Assembly: GCF_015207525.1 (NCBI RefSeq)
Contig: NZ_JADEWR010000003.1
Location: 123,814 to 173,821, forward strand
DNA from: Nodosilinea sp. LEGE 06152
GTDB taxonomy: Bacteria > Cyanobacteriota > Cyanobacteriia > Phormidesmidales > Phormidesmidaceae
Direction of reading: 5' to 3'
DNA length: 50,008 bases
Position 1 is the first letter of the stretch. Every line of letters begins with the position of its first letter. Shown here piece after piece: positions 26,373 to 34,859 of this stretch. A model generated the notes under the pieces. That model worked only from the letters and a program-made list of their open reading frames with translations, was not told the origin of the DNA and did not search any database. Position numbers and translations under genes: made by a program.

Positions 26373-27314
26373 CTATTGGTCGTCGTCCGACAAAAACTCT
26401 TGGGTCAGGGCCGCAATTCGGGCGTATCCTGGGGCACTCAAGGCCTGCACGCTCTGCTCAAAGCTGGGATGGGTCATGCCCACGATCAAAAACGCGTTTT
26501 GGTACGATCGCTCTTGAATGCGCTGCATCTCATCCCGTTGGTGGGCAGCAAAGGTCCGCTCAGTTGCTCGCTCCAAACTGGCGATGTCGAGCTGCACCTG
26601 AGCCATTAGCCCCTGGTTCAGGTAGCGAATAATGGCGATGTAGTCGTCAATGGCGGTAGCGATACCTTTGGCATCCATGGTTCGAGCGATCGACTCAACC
26701 ATCAGAGCGTCCAGGCGGGCGTGCTGGGCCTCCTCCTGCCAGTGGTACTTCAGCAGGCTGCAAAACTGCGGGTCGAGGGCATCCTGCTGGTGACGAACGC
26801 TTTCGAGAAAGTGCCGCTGGGTCATCCACTCGATGTGCAGGGTCACCAGGGCCACGCCCAGAGCGCTGTGGCTGAGCACAAAGTCGGCAATTGCCTGGGG
26901 TGGCCCGATTACTTCGCAGCGGTGACCAAACCCGGCCTCAAAGGCCGTCGCAAACTGGCGAAACAGGCGAATGTGCTTGCTCTCCTCGGCGGCAAAGCCC
27001 AGGTAGGCCTGGGTGGCCGCAATGTCGTCACAGCCCAGGGTTTTGGCATGGTCAACCACCAGGGGCAGAATGAACTCTTCCACCAGGCCAAACAGGTGCA
27101 GATAGCTGTTGCTGCGAATGTGGTTGAGCAACCGGGCGGCCTCGGCATCTATGCCCGGAATCGCCTCGGCCTGTACCAGCGTCTCGGGCAAAAAGGGTCG
27201 GGTAAAATCGAGGGGGCGATCGGGGCCGATCAGGTCTTCCACCTGCCAGGTCACCCGCGCGGAATCTTTAAGAATCGCCGGGTAGCCGTATTTGGGAACG
27301 GTTGCCGTGGTCAT
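26373..27314 (-). CDS. Ferritin-like diiron protein, possible oxygenase (AurF-like)
   Basis: A 313-residue all-helical protein with a full set of diiron ligands: E79/E80 (LVEEF), E111 and H114 (EESKH), E162 (IEWMTQ), E195 and H198 (EEAQHARL). The two ExxH pairs on separate helices are the ferritin-like carboxylate-bridged diiron pattern. Length and spacing suggest the AurF-type diiron oxygenase group, but a different ferritin-like family is possible. AAGGAGA precedes the ATG. Its neighbour, an OsmC protein, points to peroxide or redox chemistry. Confidence 0.7.
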   Translation of the reverse strand: MTTATVPKYGYPAILKDSARVTWQVEDLIGPDRPLDFTRPFLPETLVQAEAIPGIDAEAARLLNHIRSNSYLHLFGLVEEFILPLVVDHAKTLGCDDIAATQAYLGFAAEESKHIRLFRQFATAFEAGFGHRCEVIGPPQAIADFVLSHSALGVALVTLHIEWMTQRHFLESVRHQQDALDPQFCSLLKYHWQEEAQHARLDALMVESIARTMDAKGIATAIDDYIAIIRYLNQGLMAQVQLDIASLERATERTFAAHQRDEMQRIQERSYQNAFLIVGMTHPSFEQSVQALSAPGYARIAALTQEFLSDDDQ

Positions 27315-27508
27315 AGGGTCTCCTTGCCATAACTGGGGGCCTGCTAGGACTGAATGGGGCAGCGCCCTGGGGCCATTGGTTTAACGTGTTTTCAGAGTAG
27401 ATAAGGGGCCGTCGCCAGGCCGTCGCACAATCGTCCCAGCAGCGTCAAACCTAGGCAGATTCAGCTCTGACCGATGGCAACGACTGATTTCTGGCATCGC
27501 TAATTCGG

Positions 27509-27693
27509 GTGTTGCGACGCCGCAAGGTGGCCATGCTGCTGATGGGTGTTGCCTCGGGGCTGCCCTAGCTCCAATGGATGATGCTTTGTGGGGCTGGATG
27601 GCCAAGGCTCAGCTCGATCTGCCACTCGTCACCCTGATCGCCGCCCTGCCAGGCTTGCTGATCCCCTGGCGCGATCGCGAGGAGGTCGATTAA
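27509..27693 (+). pseudogene. Remnant of an AmpG-like MFS transporter
   Basis: The frame from 27509 reads VLRRRKVAMLLMGVASGLP and stops at 27566-27568. The next frame continues with ALWGWMAKAQLDLPLVTLIAAL up to a stop at 27691. In AmpG-type permeases the first helix has the form (S)RKMAxLLLLGFxSGLP, followed by LQAWLxxxGxDLxTIGLFALV, so the two parts match in order across a frameshift. Only about 60 codons remain; the rest of the gene is absent. Confidence 0.5.
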
Positions 27694-27732
27694 CGCAGTA
27701 CGCTTGGAGCAAGACGTTGCTGACGTAGGAAC

Positions 27733-28065
27733 ATGCTCTTTCTAATCGTTGCCATTGCCCCCTGGCTGCTCTTGCTCTACGCCGTGTTGGTGCTAGCCGG
27801 TGGCGTGATGGGCTACCTCAAAGCCCGCAGCAAACCCTCTCTGATCTCAGGGCTGATCAGCGGCGCAGCCTTGCTGATCGCCTGGTGGATTACCCTGAGC
27901 AGCAGCTACAACGCCGGTATAGGGCTAGCCACCTGCCTGGCGATCGCGCTCCTGATCATCTTTAGCCTGCGCTTCCGCAAGACCAACAAAGTCATGCCCG
28001 CCGGACTAATGGCGATCGTGAGTTTGCTCTGCGCGGCTGTATTTGCGATCGCGCTTTCCCTGTAG
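27733..28065 (+). CDS. TMEM14 family small membrane protein
   Basis: 110 residues, four membrane helices. The family signature is GGVMGYLKARSKPSLISGLISG between helices 1 and 2. Plant relatives (FAX) take part in fatty-acid export from plastids; the role of the cyanobacterial members is not established. A possible ribosome site (AGGA) is close to the ATG. Confidence 0.85.
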   Translation: MLFLIVAIAPWLLLLYAVLVLAGGVMGYLKARSKPSLISGLISGAALLIAWWITLSSSYNAGIGLATCLAIALLIIFSLRFRKTNKVMPAGLMAIVSLLCAAVFAIALSL

Positions 28066-28194
28066 CCTCTTGCTAGATCCAGCTTTCGCCTATCTCTAGA
28101 CTAGAGACAACAGGTTAATAGGGGTCCAAGGTTTCAGGTATAGGGCCAGCCTTGAACCGTGCACCTTAAACCCCAAACCCTGGATCGTTAAACC

Positions 28195-29547
28195 TCACGC
28201 GCTAATCAGCGGCGTCGCCTTGGCCTTAAAGTCAGCCTTCACCAGCGCATTCACCGCCGCCTCAGGGTCTTTTACCCGAAACTGCGCCCCCAGCCGCACA
28301 AACTGGCGCTGCTGGTTGCCGCCAATCACCGCGATCACCGGCACCCGTGCATATTTCGGGTCATCGCCCTGGTTGTTGCGAATCACGTTGCGCAGGCGGT
28401 GCTGCTGCTCAATGTCGCCCGCCAGGCGTGGGTCTAGCTCCACCATCACCATGCGCACATCTTCAATCGATTCGGCATCGTCGATGATGAACTGCACGCG
28501 ATCGTCGCGGCGATCGACCTTGCCCCAGATCATCAGCCGCTTGTCGGCGACAATGTGCTGACCGATGCGCTCGAAGGATTTGGGGAAGACAACGGCCTCC
28601 GACTGGCCGGTGAGATCTTCGAGCTGCACGATCGCCATCCTATCCCCCTTCTTCGTCACCACCGGCTTGACGCTGGCCAAAATCACGATCGCGCTCAAAG
28701 TCACGTTATCCGGCTGCTCGTGCAGTTCCGCCAGGTTGATCGGGGCCAGTACCCGCGCCGATCGCTGCACCGACTTGAGTGGGTGGTCAGAAATGTAGAA
28801 ACCCAGCAGCTCTTTCTCCTGCCGCAGCTTTTCCTGAGCCTCAAAGTCGGCCACCAGGGGCGCTTTGGGGGCGGTTTCGTAGCCGCTGGTGGGAGATGCG
28901 GCCTGGGTATCACCGCCGCCCAGCATCATGTCGAACAGGTTGCCCTGGCCAATTTCGCGATCCTTGGCGCGGCCTTGCGCCCAGTCGATCACCAGCTCCA
29001 GATCCTGCATTAGCTGGTTGCGGTTGGGGTCGATTTTGTCCAGCGCACCGGCCAGAATCAGCGATTCTAGGGCGCGGCGGTTGACGGCGTGCAGATCGAC
29101 GCGATCGCACAGTTCCGCCAGCGACTTAAACGGCCCATCCGCCTCGCGGTTCTTCAGAATGCACTCGATCGCCCCCAACCCCACGTTGCGCACCGCCGAG
29201 AGGCCAAACAAAATACTCTTGCCCTCAGGGGTGAAGTCAACCAGCGATCGGTTGATATCCGGCGGCAGCACCTCAATGCCCATAGCGATGCAGTTGCCGA
29301 TATGCATCTGCACCTTGTCCTGGTCGCCGCTGTTGGAGGTCAGCAGCGCCGCCATGTACTCCACGGGGTAGTTGGCTTTCAGGTAGGCGGTCTGGAAGGT
29401 GACGAACCCGTAGGCGGTGGAGTGCGACTTGTTAAAGCAGTTAGAGGCCACCTGCCCGTCAGTCAGCAAAAAGTTGTGGTCGCGTGCCACCCCGATGTCG
29501 TAGACCGGCTGCACTCCCAAAGACTGGCGGCTGACGATTTTTGCCAT
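28195..29547 (-). CDS. dnaE: DNA polymerase III alpha subunit, C-terminal half with C-intein (DnaE-C)
   Basis: A 450-residue protein. Residues 1-36 are the C-terminal part of the split DnaE intein (VYDIGVARDHNFLLTDGQ, ending VASN), and residue 37 is the +1 Cys of the extein (CFNKSHSTAYGFVTFQ). The extein (414 residues) holds the rest of the polymerase: the finger end, the helix-hairpin region (AVNRRALESLILAGALDKID), the OB-fold (NVTLSAIVILASVKPVVTKKGDRMAIVQLEDLTG) and the C-terminal domain. Spliced in trans to DnaE-N it gives the replicative polymerase. GGAG lies 11 nt before the ATG. Its partner is only 1.3 kb upstream on the same strand. Confidence 0.97.
   Translation of the reverse strand: MAKIVSRQSLGVQPVYDIGVARDHNFLLTDGQVASNCFNKSHSTAYGFVTFQTAYLKANYPVEYMAALLTSNSGDQDKVQMHIGNCIAMGIEVLPPDINRSLVDFTPEGKSILFGLSAVRNVGLGAIECILKNREADGPFKSLAELCDRVDLHAVNRRALESLILAGALDKIDPNRNQLMQDLELVIDWAQGRAKDREIGQGNLFDMMLGGGDTQAASPTSGYETAPKAPLVADFEAQEKLRQEKELLGFYISDHPLKSVQRSARVLAPINLAELHEQPDNVTLSAIVILASVKPVVTKKGDRMAIVQLEDLTGQSEAVVFPKSFERIGQHIVADKRLMIWGKVDRRDDRVQFIIDDAESIEDVRMVMVELDPRLAGDIEQQHRLRNVIRNNQGDDPKYARVPVIAVIGGNQQRQFVRLGAQFRVKDPEAAVNALVKADFKAKATPLISA
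29440..29547 (-). other. C-terminal fragment of split DnaE intein
   Basis: 36 residues, the same length as in well-known DnaE split inteins. Conserved blocks: DHNF (block F) and the terminal Asn (block G) before Cys +1, all needed for the last splicing steps. Confidence 0.95.
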
Positions 29548-29627
29548 AGTTGGTGACGCTCCAAGGATTACTTCATCTAAATAGTCGAGCTTTGAGAGCC
29601 GCTAGCTTAACATCCACGGCAGCTGGG

Positions 29628-30308
29628 CTAAGCGGCTTGACTGTAGGTTTCTAATCTCTCAGCTACAATCTGCTGCAAGATTTTTACAACGGTTTCGGCC
29701 TCCAGCTTGCCGCTATATTCCTGGGAAGATTCTAGATAGAGCGATGGACGATTGCTCTCCAGGCCCAATACCTGGCCCCGCACAAACGTCCATACGTCAG
29801 CCACGGTGTAGCAGCCAAAGATAATTTGAGTGTCTTGCCCATCCAGCGCCCAATTCATCCTGGCTGCCGCCAGCATTTCGCCGTAGAGCTGATACTGGGG
29901 ATTTTGGGCCTCAATGCCGCGCTTGGCTTCTACGACCACCAGGTAGGGAGCCTCCAGCTCACCCGCCAGTCCTTTGCCCAACACGCCATCGGCCACCCCA
30001 GAGATACCAAAGGCTGGGTAGGCTGCCCGCAGCGGCACCTGTGCCCAGGCCCGCACAACATCTTGCTCGGCCAGCATCAGCAGGGGATAGATGGCCCGTG
30101 CCCAGACAGTGGCCTCGTTCATAAGCTGGAGGCGATCCTGGCTGATGCGGTTTTGAATATCTGCCACCTGCCGTTGCACGGTTGCTGACAGCGTAACCTT
30201 GCTTACGTCCGTCCAGGGGTAGGGTTGTACCCCGGCATCTTGAATGGTCACCAGAGGACGCAGATCTGCCAGAGTCAGGTTAGAAAATGAAAGTTGAACT
30301 GGTGCCAT
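29628..30308 (-). CDS. PD-(D/E)XK nuclease-like protein between the dnaE halves
   Basis: 226 residues; AGGAG lies 9 nt before the ATG. The core resembles the PD-(D/E)XK fold: E66 (MNEATVWA) on a helix, D107 (GISGVADGVLG) on a strand, E127-x-K129 (YLVVVEAKRG) on the next strand, and a following helix with Q138/Y142 (NPQYQLYGEMLAA). All metal-binding positions are kept, so the protein may be an active nuclease. Similar proteins exist as stand-alone hypotheticals in cyanobacteria. It follows the 80-residue gene by 36 nt. Its place between two intein halves recalls free-standing nucleases in fractured split-intein genes, but relation to homing enzymes is inference. Confidence 0.65.
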   Translation of the reverse strand: MAPVQLSFSNLTLADLRPLVTIQDAGVQPYPWTDVSKVTLSATVQRQVADIQNRISQDRLQLMNEATVWARAIYPLLMLAEQDVVRAWAQVPLRAAYPAFGISGVADGVLGKGLAGELEAPYLVVVEAKRGIEAQNPQYQLYGEMLAAARMNWALDGQDTQIIFGCYTVADVWTFVRGQVLGLESNRPSLYLESSQEYSGKLEAETVVKILQQIVAERLETYSQAA

Positions 30309-30344
30309 AGTTATCTACTCCTGCCGAGATCATTCCGTTTGTAA

Positions 30345-30587
30345 TCAACCTTCATCTGGTGAGTCTTCTACGAACTGGTCAATCGCATCCACCATTCCTT
30401 CAGAATAAGACTCTAGGACAGTGGCACACACGTGGAGGTCAGCTAGGGCTTGACTGAAGGATTCTTCGTCGGCGTTCGGGATCTCAAGGGTTTGAATGGC
30501 TGCGATCGCGTTCCCAAGCTGAGGTCGATATTCTGATAAATACCGCTTGAGTCGAGTTAACGATGGCTGCGCGATCGCTTGTGTCAT
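30345..30587 (-). CDS. Small helical acidic protein, unknown
   Basis: 80 residues from the ATG at 30587, chosen because AGGAGG lies 8 nt upstream (a TTG at 30650 would add 21 residues from the overlapping frame). Mostly helical and acidic (LPIPNADEESF-like middle, end VDAIDQFVEDSPDEG). The ATG overlaps the final TGA of the broken small gene upstream (ATGA), and the nuclease-like gene starts 36 nt after its stop. It may be a partner or regulator of that protein, as in two-gene modules; no family recognised. Confidence 0.65.
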   Translation of the reverse strand: MTQAIAQPSLTRLKRYLSEYRPQLGNAIAAIQTLEIPNADEESFSQALADLHVCATVLESYSEGMVDAIDQFVEDSPDEG

Positions 30588-30778
30588 GGCTTGAGCCTCC
30601 TTTCGAGTTTGGCCATTTGTTAGCGACAGTTGGCTACTGTTTTTCCCCAATGACCTATTAATTCTTGATCTTGCACTGTGTAGAGCTTTGCTTGCTCTTG
30701 GGCAATTTTTTCAAAGTGTTCCGCTAATGCTCGTCTTTGCCCTTCTAGATGCTTACAATACTCCTTATTCTTACCCAC
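30584..30778 (-). pseudogene. Small coiled-coil gene broken by an in-frame TAA
   Basis: A GTG at 30778 with GGAGA 7 nt upstream opens a frame reading GKNKEYCKHLEGQRRALAEH, then FEKIAQEQAKLYTVQDQELI and GHWGKTVANCR, and stops at TAA (30622-30620). In the same frame the sequence goes on as QMAKLERRLKP to TGA (30586-30584). That tail fits a cyanobacterial small-protein pattern I recall (CxHLE-QRRALxxHxEKI ... LIxHWxxEI ... LERRL), so the TAA looks like a point nonsense mutation, perhaps CAA to TAA with more changes nearby. It could also be a genuine 52-residue protein. Codon use is AT-richer than in its neighbours. Confidence 0.55.
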
Positions 30779-30854
30779 AGTGTCTTCTCCAAAATTGGCT
30801 GCGCTACGCTTTCAAGACTCAAGCAATTGATCGGTTAAGACAGGCAATTTCCTG

Positions 30855-33455
30855 TCACGCACAACGCAGCACTTGTGGCCAGGGGGCTTCCACCTGCTTC
30901 AACTCTAGCCCGCGCTGAAAGATTTCGTCGATCGCCATCATGTCCCCGGTTTCGGTCATAAATTGGTGATCGGCGGTGGCGCGAATGGTGGTGCCGTCGT
31001 CGAGGTGGTATTCAAATACTTCCTGCTGGCCGCGATCGTGCCATTGGGCTACGGGCTGGGTATACACATAGCCGCTCTCATCCACGCTAAAGACAGAGCA
31101 GGGAATACATTTGGCGACGATTTCACCAATGGTGAGGGGGCCGTATTCTAGCGTCAGCAGTTCGGTATCGGCGCTGAGGCAGTACTCCGCAAACTTCACC
31201 ATCTGATCCCAAAGTTCTGTCGCCACCTTCTTAGCGACGCCTTTCTCCATGGCACCATTGACGAAGTTTTCCTGGTGCTTGAGCATTTCCGACATTTTCT
31301 TTTTGCCCATGGCCCGCCGCAGCAGGTCGGCCTGGCCGAGGGAGTAGCCGCCCATGTCCTGGGCGATTTTCATGATCTGCTCCTGGTAGACCATAATGCC
31401 GTAGGTCTCGCTGAGAATCGGCTTCAGAATTTCGTCGGCGAAGTCGATCTTTTCGCGCCCGTGCTTGCGGTTAATGAATTTGGGAATTAGCCCGGCATCC
31501 AGCGGCCCCGGTCGGTAGAGGGCCAGTACAGAGGAAATGTCTTCTAAACCGGAGGGCTTGAGGTCTTTGACGATCTGGCGCATACCGGAAGACTCAAGCT
31601 GAAACACACCGCCCAGGTCGCCGCGCTCTAGCAGCTTAAAGGTGGCGGGGTCATCCATGGGCAGGTCGTCGGGGTCGATTTTGGTGCCGTGGGTGGCCTC
31701 GATCAGCTCCAGGGTTTTTTGAATCATGGTCAGGTTGCGCAGGCCCAAAAAGTCCATTTTTAGGAGGCCCAGGGCTTCGACGTCCTCCATGTAGTACTGG
31801 GTGATCACCTGGCCGTCGTTGTTGCGCTGGAGGGGCACAATTTCGTCGAGAGGGTCTTTGGAGATCACGACTCCGGCGGCGTGCATGCCGAAGGTTTTGT
31901 TGGTGCCCTCGATGCGCAGGGCCATATCGATCCAGCGGCGGGTTTGGGGGTCGTTGTCGTACTTTTCTTTGAACTCGGGGGCGGGGGTGTCGTCGGAGAT
32001 CATCACCTTGAGCTTGGTGGGCTTGCCCCGCGCCACCGGAATCAGCTTCGCCATCCGGTCGGACTCGGCGTAGGGGATATCGAGCACCCGCGCCACATCC
32101 TTGAGCACCGCTTTGGAGGTCATGCGGTTGAAGGTGATGATCTGCGCTACCCGCTCCTCGCCGTAGCGGCGGGTGACGTACTGGATCACTTCTTCACGGC
32201 GATCGATGCAGAAGTCGGTGTCAATATCCGGCATCGACTTGCGCTCGGGGTTCAAAAAGCGCTCGAACAGCAGCCCGTGGTGGATGGGGTCGATGTTGGT
32301 GATTTCCATGGCGTAGGCCACTAGCGACCCCGCCGCTGAGCCGCGCCCCGGCCCCACCGGAATATTGTTGTCGCGGGCAAAGCGAATGTAGTCCCACACC
32401 ACCAAAAAGTAGGTGGGGAAGCCCATCTGGATCATCATCTCGATTTCGTATTCGAGGCGATCGCGGTATTCCTGCTCAATCTCGTCGTAGCTGGCTACCT
32501 TCATCCGTTTGACCAGCCCTTCTTTGGCCACGTGGCCCATGTAGGCCCCGGCGTCTTCGTTGAACTCAGGGGGAATGGGGAAGTCGGGAATGCGCGACTG
32601 GCCGAGGATGCCGGTATAGTCTTCAATTTTGTCGGCGACTTCCAGGGTGTTGGCGATCGCCTCCTCGATCACCTCCGGCCCAATATGGTCGCGGAACAGC
32701 AGCCGCATCTCGTCGGCCGACTTCAGATATTCGGTGCCGCTGTAGCGCAGGCGCTTGTCTTCGGTCAGCAGCTTGCCCGTCTGGATGCACAGCAGCGCGT
32801 CGTGGGCCTCCACATCGTTGCAGGAGATGTAGTGGGAGTCGTTGGTGCAGATGACTTTGATGTCCAGCTCGCGGGCGATCTTCAGCAGCTCTACGTTTAC
32901 CACCCGGTCTTCAGGGGAGCCGTGATCCTGAATTTCGAGGTAGTAGTCTGCACCGAACAGGTCTTTGTACCACTGAGCCACCTTGCGGGCCACATCGGGC
33001 CGCTTCTGCAAAATCGCCTGGGGCACTTCACCACCGAGGCAGGCGCTGGTGACGATCAGCCCCTCGTGGTACTGCTCCAGCAAATCTTTGTTGATGCAGG
33101 GGCGCGAGAAAATGCCCTTGCCCTGCACTCCCTGCAGGTGCGAGATGGTGGTGAGCTTGACTAGGTTCTTGTAGCCCTGGGTGTTTTTAGCCAGCACCAC
33201 CTGGTGGTAGCGGGGGCGGCGCTGCTGCTGCGAAATGTCGCCGTTGATCAGGTACATCTCATTGCCGATAATCGGCTTGATGCCCGCCCCCTTGCAGACC
33301 TTGATCAGCTCGATCGCGCCATACATGACGCCGTGGTCGGTGAGGGCGATCGCGGGCATGCCCAGTTCCTTGGCCCGCTCCACTAGCTGGGGCAGCTGAC
33401 TGGCCCCGTCGAGCAGGCTGTAGGCACTGTGGATGTGGAGACCAACAAAGGACAT
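30855..33455 (-). CDS. dnaE: DNA polymerase III alpha subunit, N-terminal half with N-intein (DnaE-N)
   Basis: 866 residues from the ATG at 33455 ([20 protein letters not shown]); an upstream in-frame start at 33533 adds 26 residues without family support. The extein part (758 residues) has the PHP domain ([21 protein letters not shown]) and the polymerase palm with catalytic MPDIDTDF. After MVKFAEY the N-intein begins with Cys ([16 protein letters not shown]). The replicative polymerase needs trans-splicing with DnaE-C, encoded 1.3 kb downstream. A short hairpin (GACAGG-N6-CCTGTC, 30839-30856) overlaps the stop codon. Confidence 0.97.
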   Translation of the reverse strand: MSFVGLHIHSAYSLLDGASQLPQLVERAKELGMPAIALTDHGVMYGAIELIKVCKGAGIKPIIGNEMYLINGDISQQQRRPRYHQVVLAKNTQGYKNLVKLTTISHLQGVQGKGIFSRPCINKDLLEQYHEGLIVTSACLGGEVPQAILQKRPDVARKVAQWYKDLFGADYYLEIQDHGSPEDRVVNVELLKIARELDIKVICTNDSHYISCNDVEAHDALLCIQTGKLLTEDKRLRYSGTEYLKSADEMRLLFRDHIGPEVIEEAIANTLEVADKIEDYTGILGQSRIPDFPIPPEFNEDAGAYMGHVAKEGLVKRMKVASYDEIEQEYRDRLEYEIEMMIQMGFPTYFLVVWDYIRFARDNNIPVGPGRGSAAGSLVAYAMEITNIDPIHHGLLFERFLNPERKSMPDIDTDFCIDRREEVIQYVTRRYGEERVAQIITFNRMTSKAVLKDVARVLDIPYAESDRMAKLIPVARGKPTKLKVMISDDTPAPEFKEKYDNDPQTRRWIDMALRIEGTNKTFGMHAAGVVISKDPLDEIVPLQRNNDGQVITQYYMEDVEALGLLKMDFLGLRNLTMIQKTLELIEATHGTKIDPDDLPMDDPATFKLLERGDLGGVFQLESSGMRQIVKDLKPSGLEDISSVLALYRPGPLDAGLIPKFINRKHGREKIDFADEILKPILSETYGIMVYQEQIMKIAQDMGGYSLGQADLLRRAMGKKKMSEMLKHQENFVNGAMEKGVAKKVATELWDQMVKFAEYCLSADTELLTLEYGPLTIGEIVAKCIPCSVFSVDESGYVYTQPVAQWHDRGQQEVFEYHLDDGTTIRATADHQFMTETGDMMAIDEIFQRGLELKQVEAPWPQVLRCA
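30858..31181 (-). other. N-terminal fragment of split DnaE intein
   Basis: 108 residues. Block A starts with C1 ([10 protein letters not shown]); block B has the T-x-x-H motif (ATADHQF); [20 protein letters not shown] matches the DnaE intein core. The C-terminal tail ([13 protein letters not shown]) is slightly shorter than in the Synechocystis intein. Confidence 0.95.
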
Positions 33456-33931
33456 AGCGCCGCGATATAATAGTACGATTTTACTGCAATCAGTAGCCTG
33501 CGGGTCAGACGGCTCCAACCCAAAGGCAGCCAAGCTGCTCCTAAGGTTAGCCGATTTGTAGAACTACATCTAGCGAATTTGAGGAAATATAGAAATTTAA
33601 ACCGCCACATGTGGCGTGCTCAGAGCTTGCAGTTGCCGTTAAGGTTTTAGGGAGGCGGCAGCAGCCCAGTCACCCTGGCGTCGCCTGATACCGCCAGGAA
33701 TGCCCCAGGGAGGCTGGCTACAGTGGGTCTAAACCGCAAGAACGGCACCCAGTTCAAGCCCTTACCAGAAAGCAGCTCGCGATCGCTACTTTGCCGCCCA
33801 ACACGCAAACCTGTCTAGAAACGCTCAGCTTTACAGCCAGGCAGATAAACTTAAGCTTGAAATCTATTCCAGTAGAGAGATTAACTGGGTCGTTTTACCG
33901 ACTGATGTAGTTTGGCTCACACAGCGCTTCA
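33456..33931. other. Divergent intergenic region, no gene seen
   Basis: 476 bp between dnaE-N (-) and a DUF1206 gene (+). It should hold both promoters; an AT-rich TATTATAT box lies about 10-20 nt upstream of the dnaE-N ATG. A 7-bp inverted repeat (CCTGGCG/CGCCAGG) lies near 33673-33699. No ORF is supported. Confidence 0.4.
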
Positions 33932-34825
33932 ATGGGTAGTGTCAAGCTGATACTGATGCTTTTACAGGGCTTAGTTCGTTTTGCACAGCGGCAGCTCTTA
34001 AAACTTTTTAAGTGGTCTTGGGTACGGTGGTACATGCGCCTGGGCCACGGAGCCAAGGGCACGTTCTACGGCCTGATCGGCTTATTTGCCATCAACGACA
34101 TCATCCACGACCAGCCCATCGTCGCGGGCAGCGAGGCGGTGCTCGCCGACCTAGATAGCTGGCCTCTGGGTAGCGCGGTGCTGGGGCTACTGGCGTTTGG
34201 CCTGATGGGCTACGTGCTCTGGCGTTTGCTGCAGGCAAGCATCGATCCGGGCCAGGCAGAGGCCTTGAGCCTTCGCCAGGTACTGCAGCGGTGCGGCTAC
34301 CTTGTCAGCGGGCTCACCTATCTCGGCATTGCCCAGAGCGCGGCGAAGCTGGCCCTCAATTTAGCGGTCGATTTTGACGACACCATAGAAGAGCTGGTCT
34401 CCGTTTTGTTCGAGCAAGACGTGGGGCCCTGGATGCTTATAGGCGTTGGCCTTGGCGTTGTGGCCGTGGGTTGCCTCTATATTTATGGAGCGGCCTCCGG
34501 TGGCTACATCAACGATTTTCATCGCGACCTCTCCCGCCCCATCCGGCGATGGGTGGTTGTCATTGGCAAAGTTGGCATCACGGCTCGCGGAGTCGGTTTC
34601 GTTTTAATTGGAGCCTACCTGATCAAAGCCGCCTATCTAGTTGATAATGAATCCGCTGGCGGGTTGGGCAACGTATTTGACGAGCTAGATGATGAATTTT
34701 TGGGAGAATACTGGCTGGGCGCGATCGCACTGGGCTTTTTAGCCTACGCCGTCTATATGATCATTGCCGCCTGCTACCGTCAGTTTCCAACAGTTAACCC
34801 TTCCCCCAGGGCTAAGCATGGCTAA
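33932..34825 (+). CDS. DUF1206 family membrane protein
   Basis: 297 residues, six to seven membrane helices in three similar modules. Each module begins like MRLGHGAKGTFYGLIGLFAI or GITARGVGFVLIGAYLIKAA and continues with a G-x-x-L-A-F/Y-G-L-M-G-Y segment (LLAFGLMGYVLWRLLQASID), the DUF1206 pattern. Function unknown. The next gene starts 34 nt downstream. Confidence 0.87.
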   Translation: MGSVKLILMLLQGLVRFAQRQLLKLFKWSWVRWYMRLGHGAKGTFYGLIGLFAINDIIHDQPIVAGSEAVLADLDSWPLGSAVLGLLAFGLMGYVLWRLLQASIDPGQAEALSLRQVLQRCGYLVSGLTYLGIAQSAAKLALNLAVDFDDTIEELVSVLFEQDVGPWMLIGVGLGVVAVGCLYIYGAASGGYINDFHRDLSRPIRRWVVVIGKVGITARGVGFVLIGAYLIKAAYLVDNESAGGLGNVFDELDDEFLGEYWLGAIALGFLAYAVYMIIAACYRQFPTVNPSPRAKHG

Positions 34826-34859
34826 ACTCTGCGCATTGTAGGTAAGGAAAACGATAGCC

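Noticed and set aside
29628..30587. Toxin-antitoxin module between the dnaE halves
   Set aside because: Neither protein resembles a known toxin or antitoxin family; a two-gene module is possible but the label is not supported.
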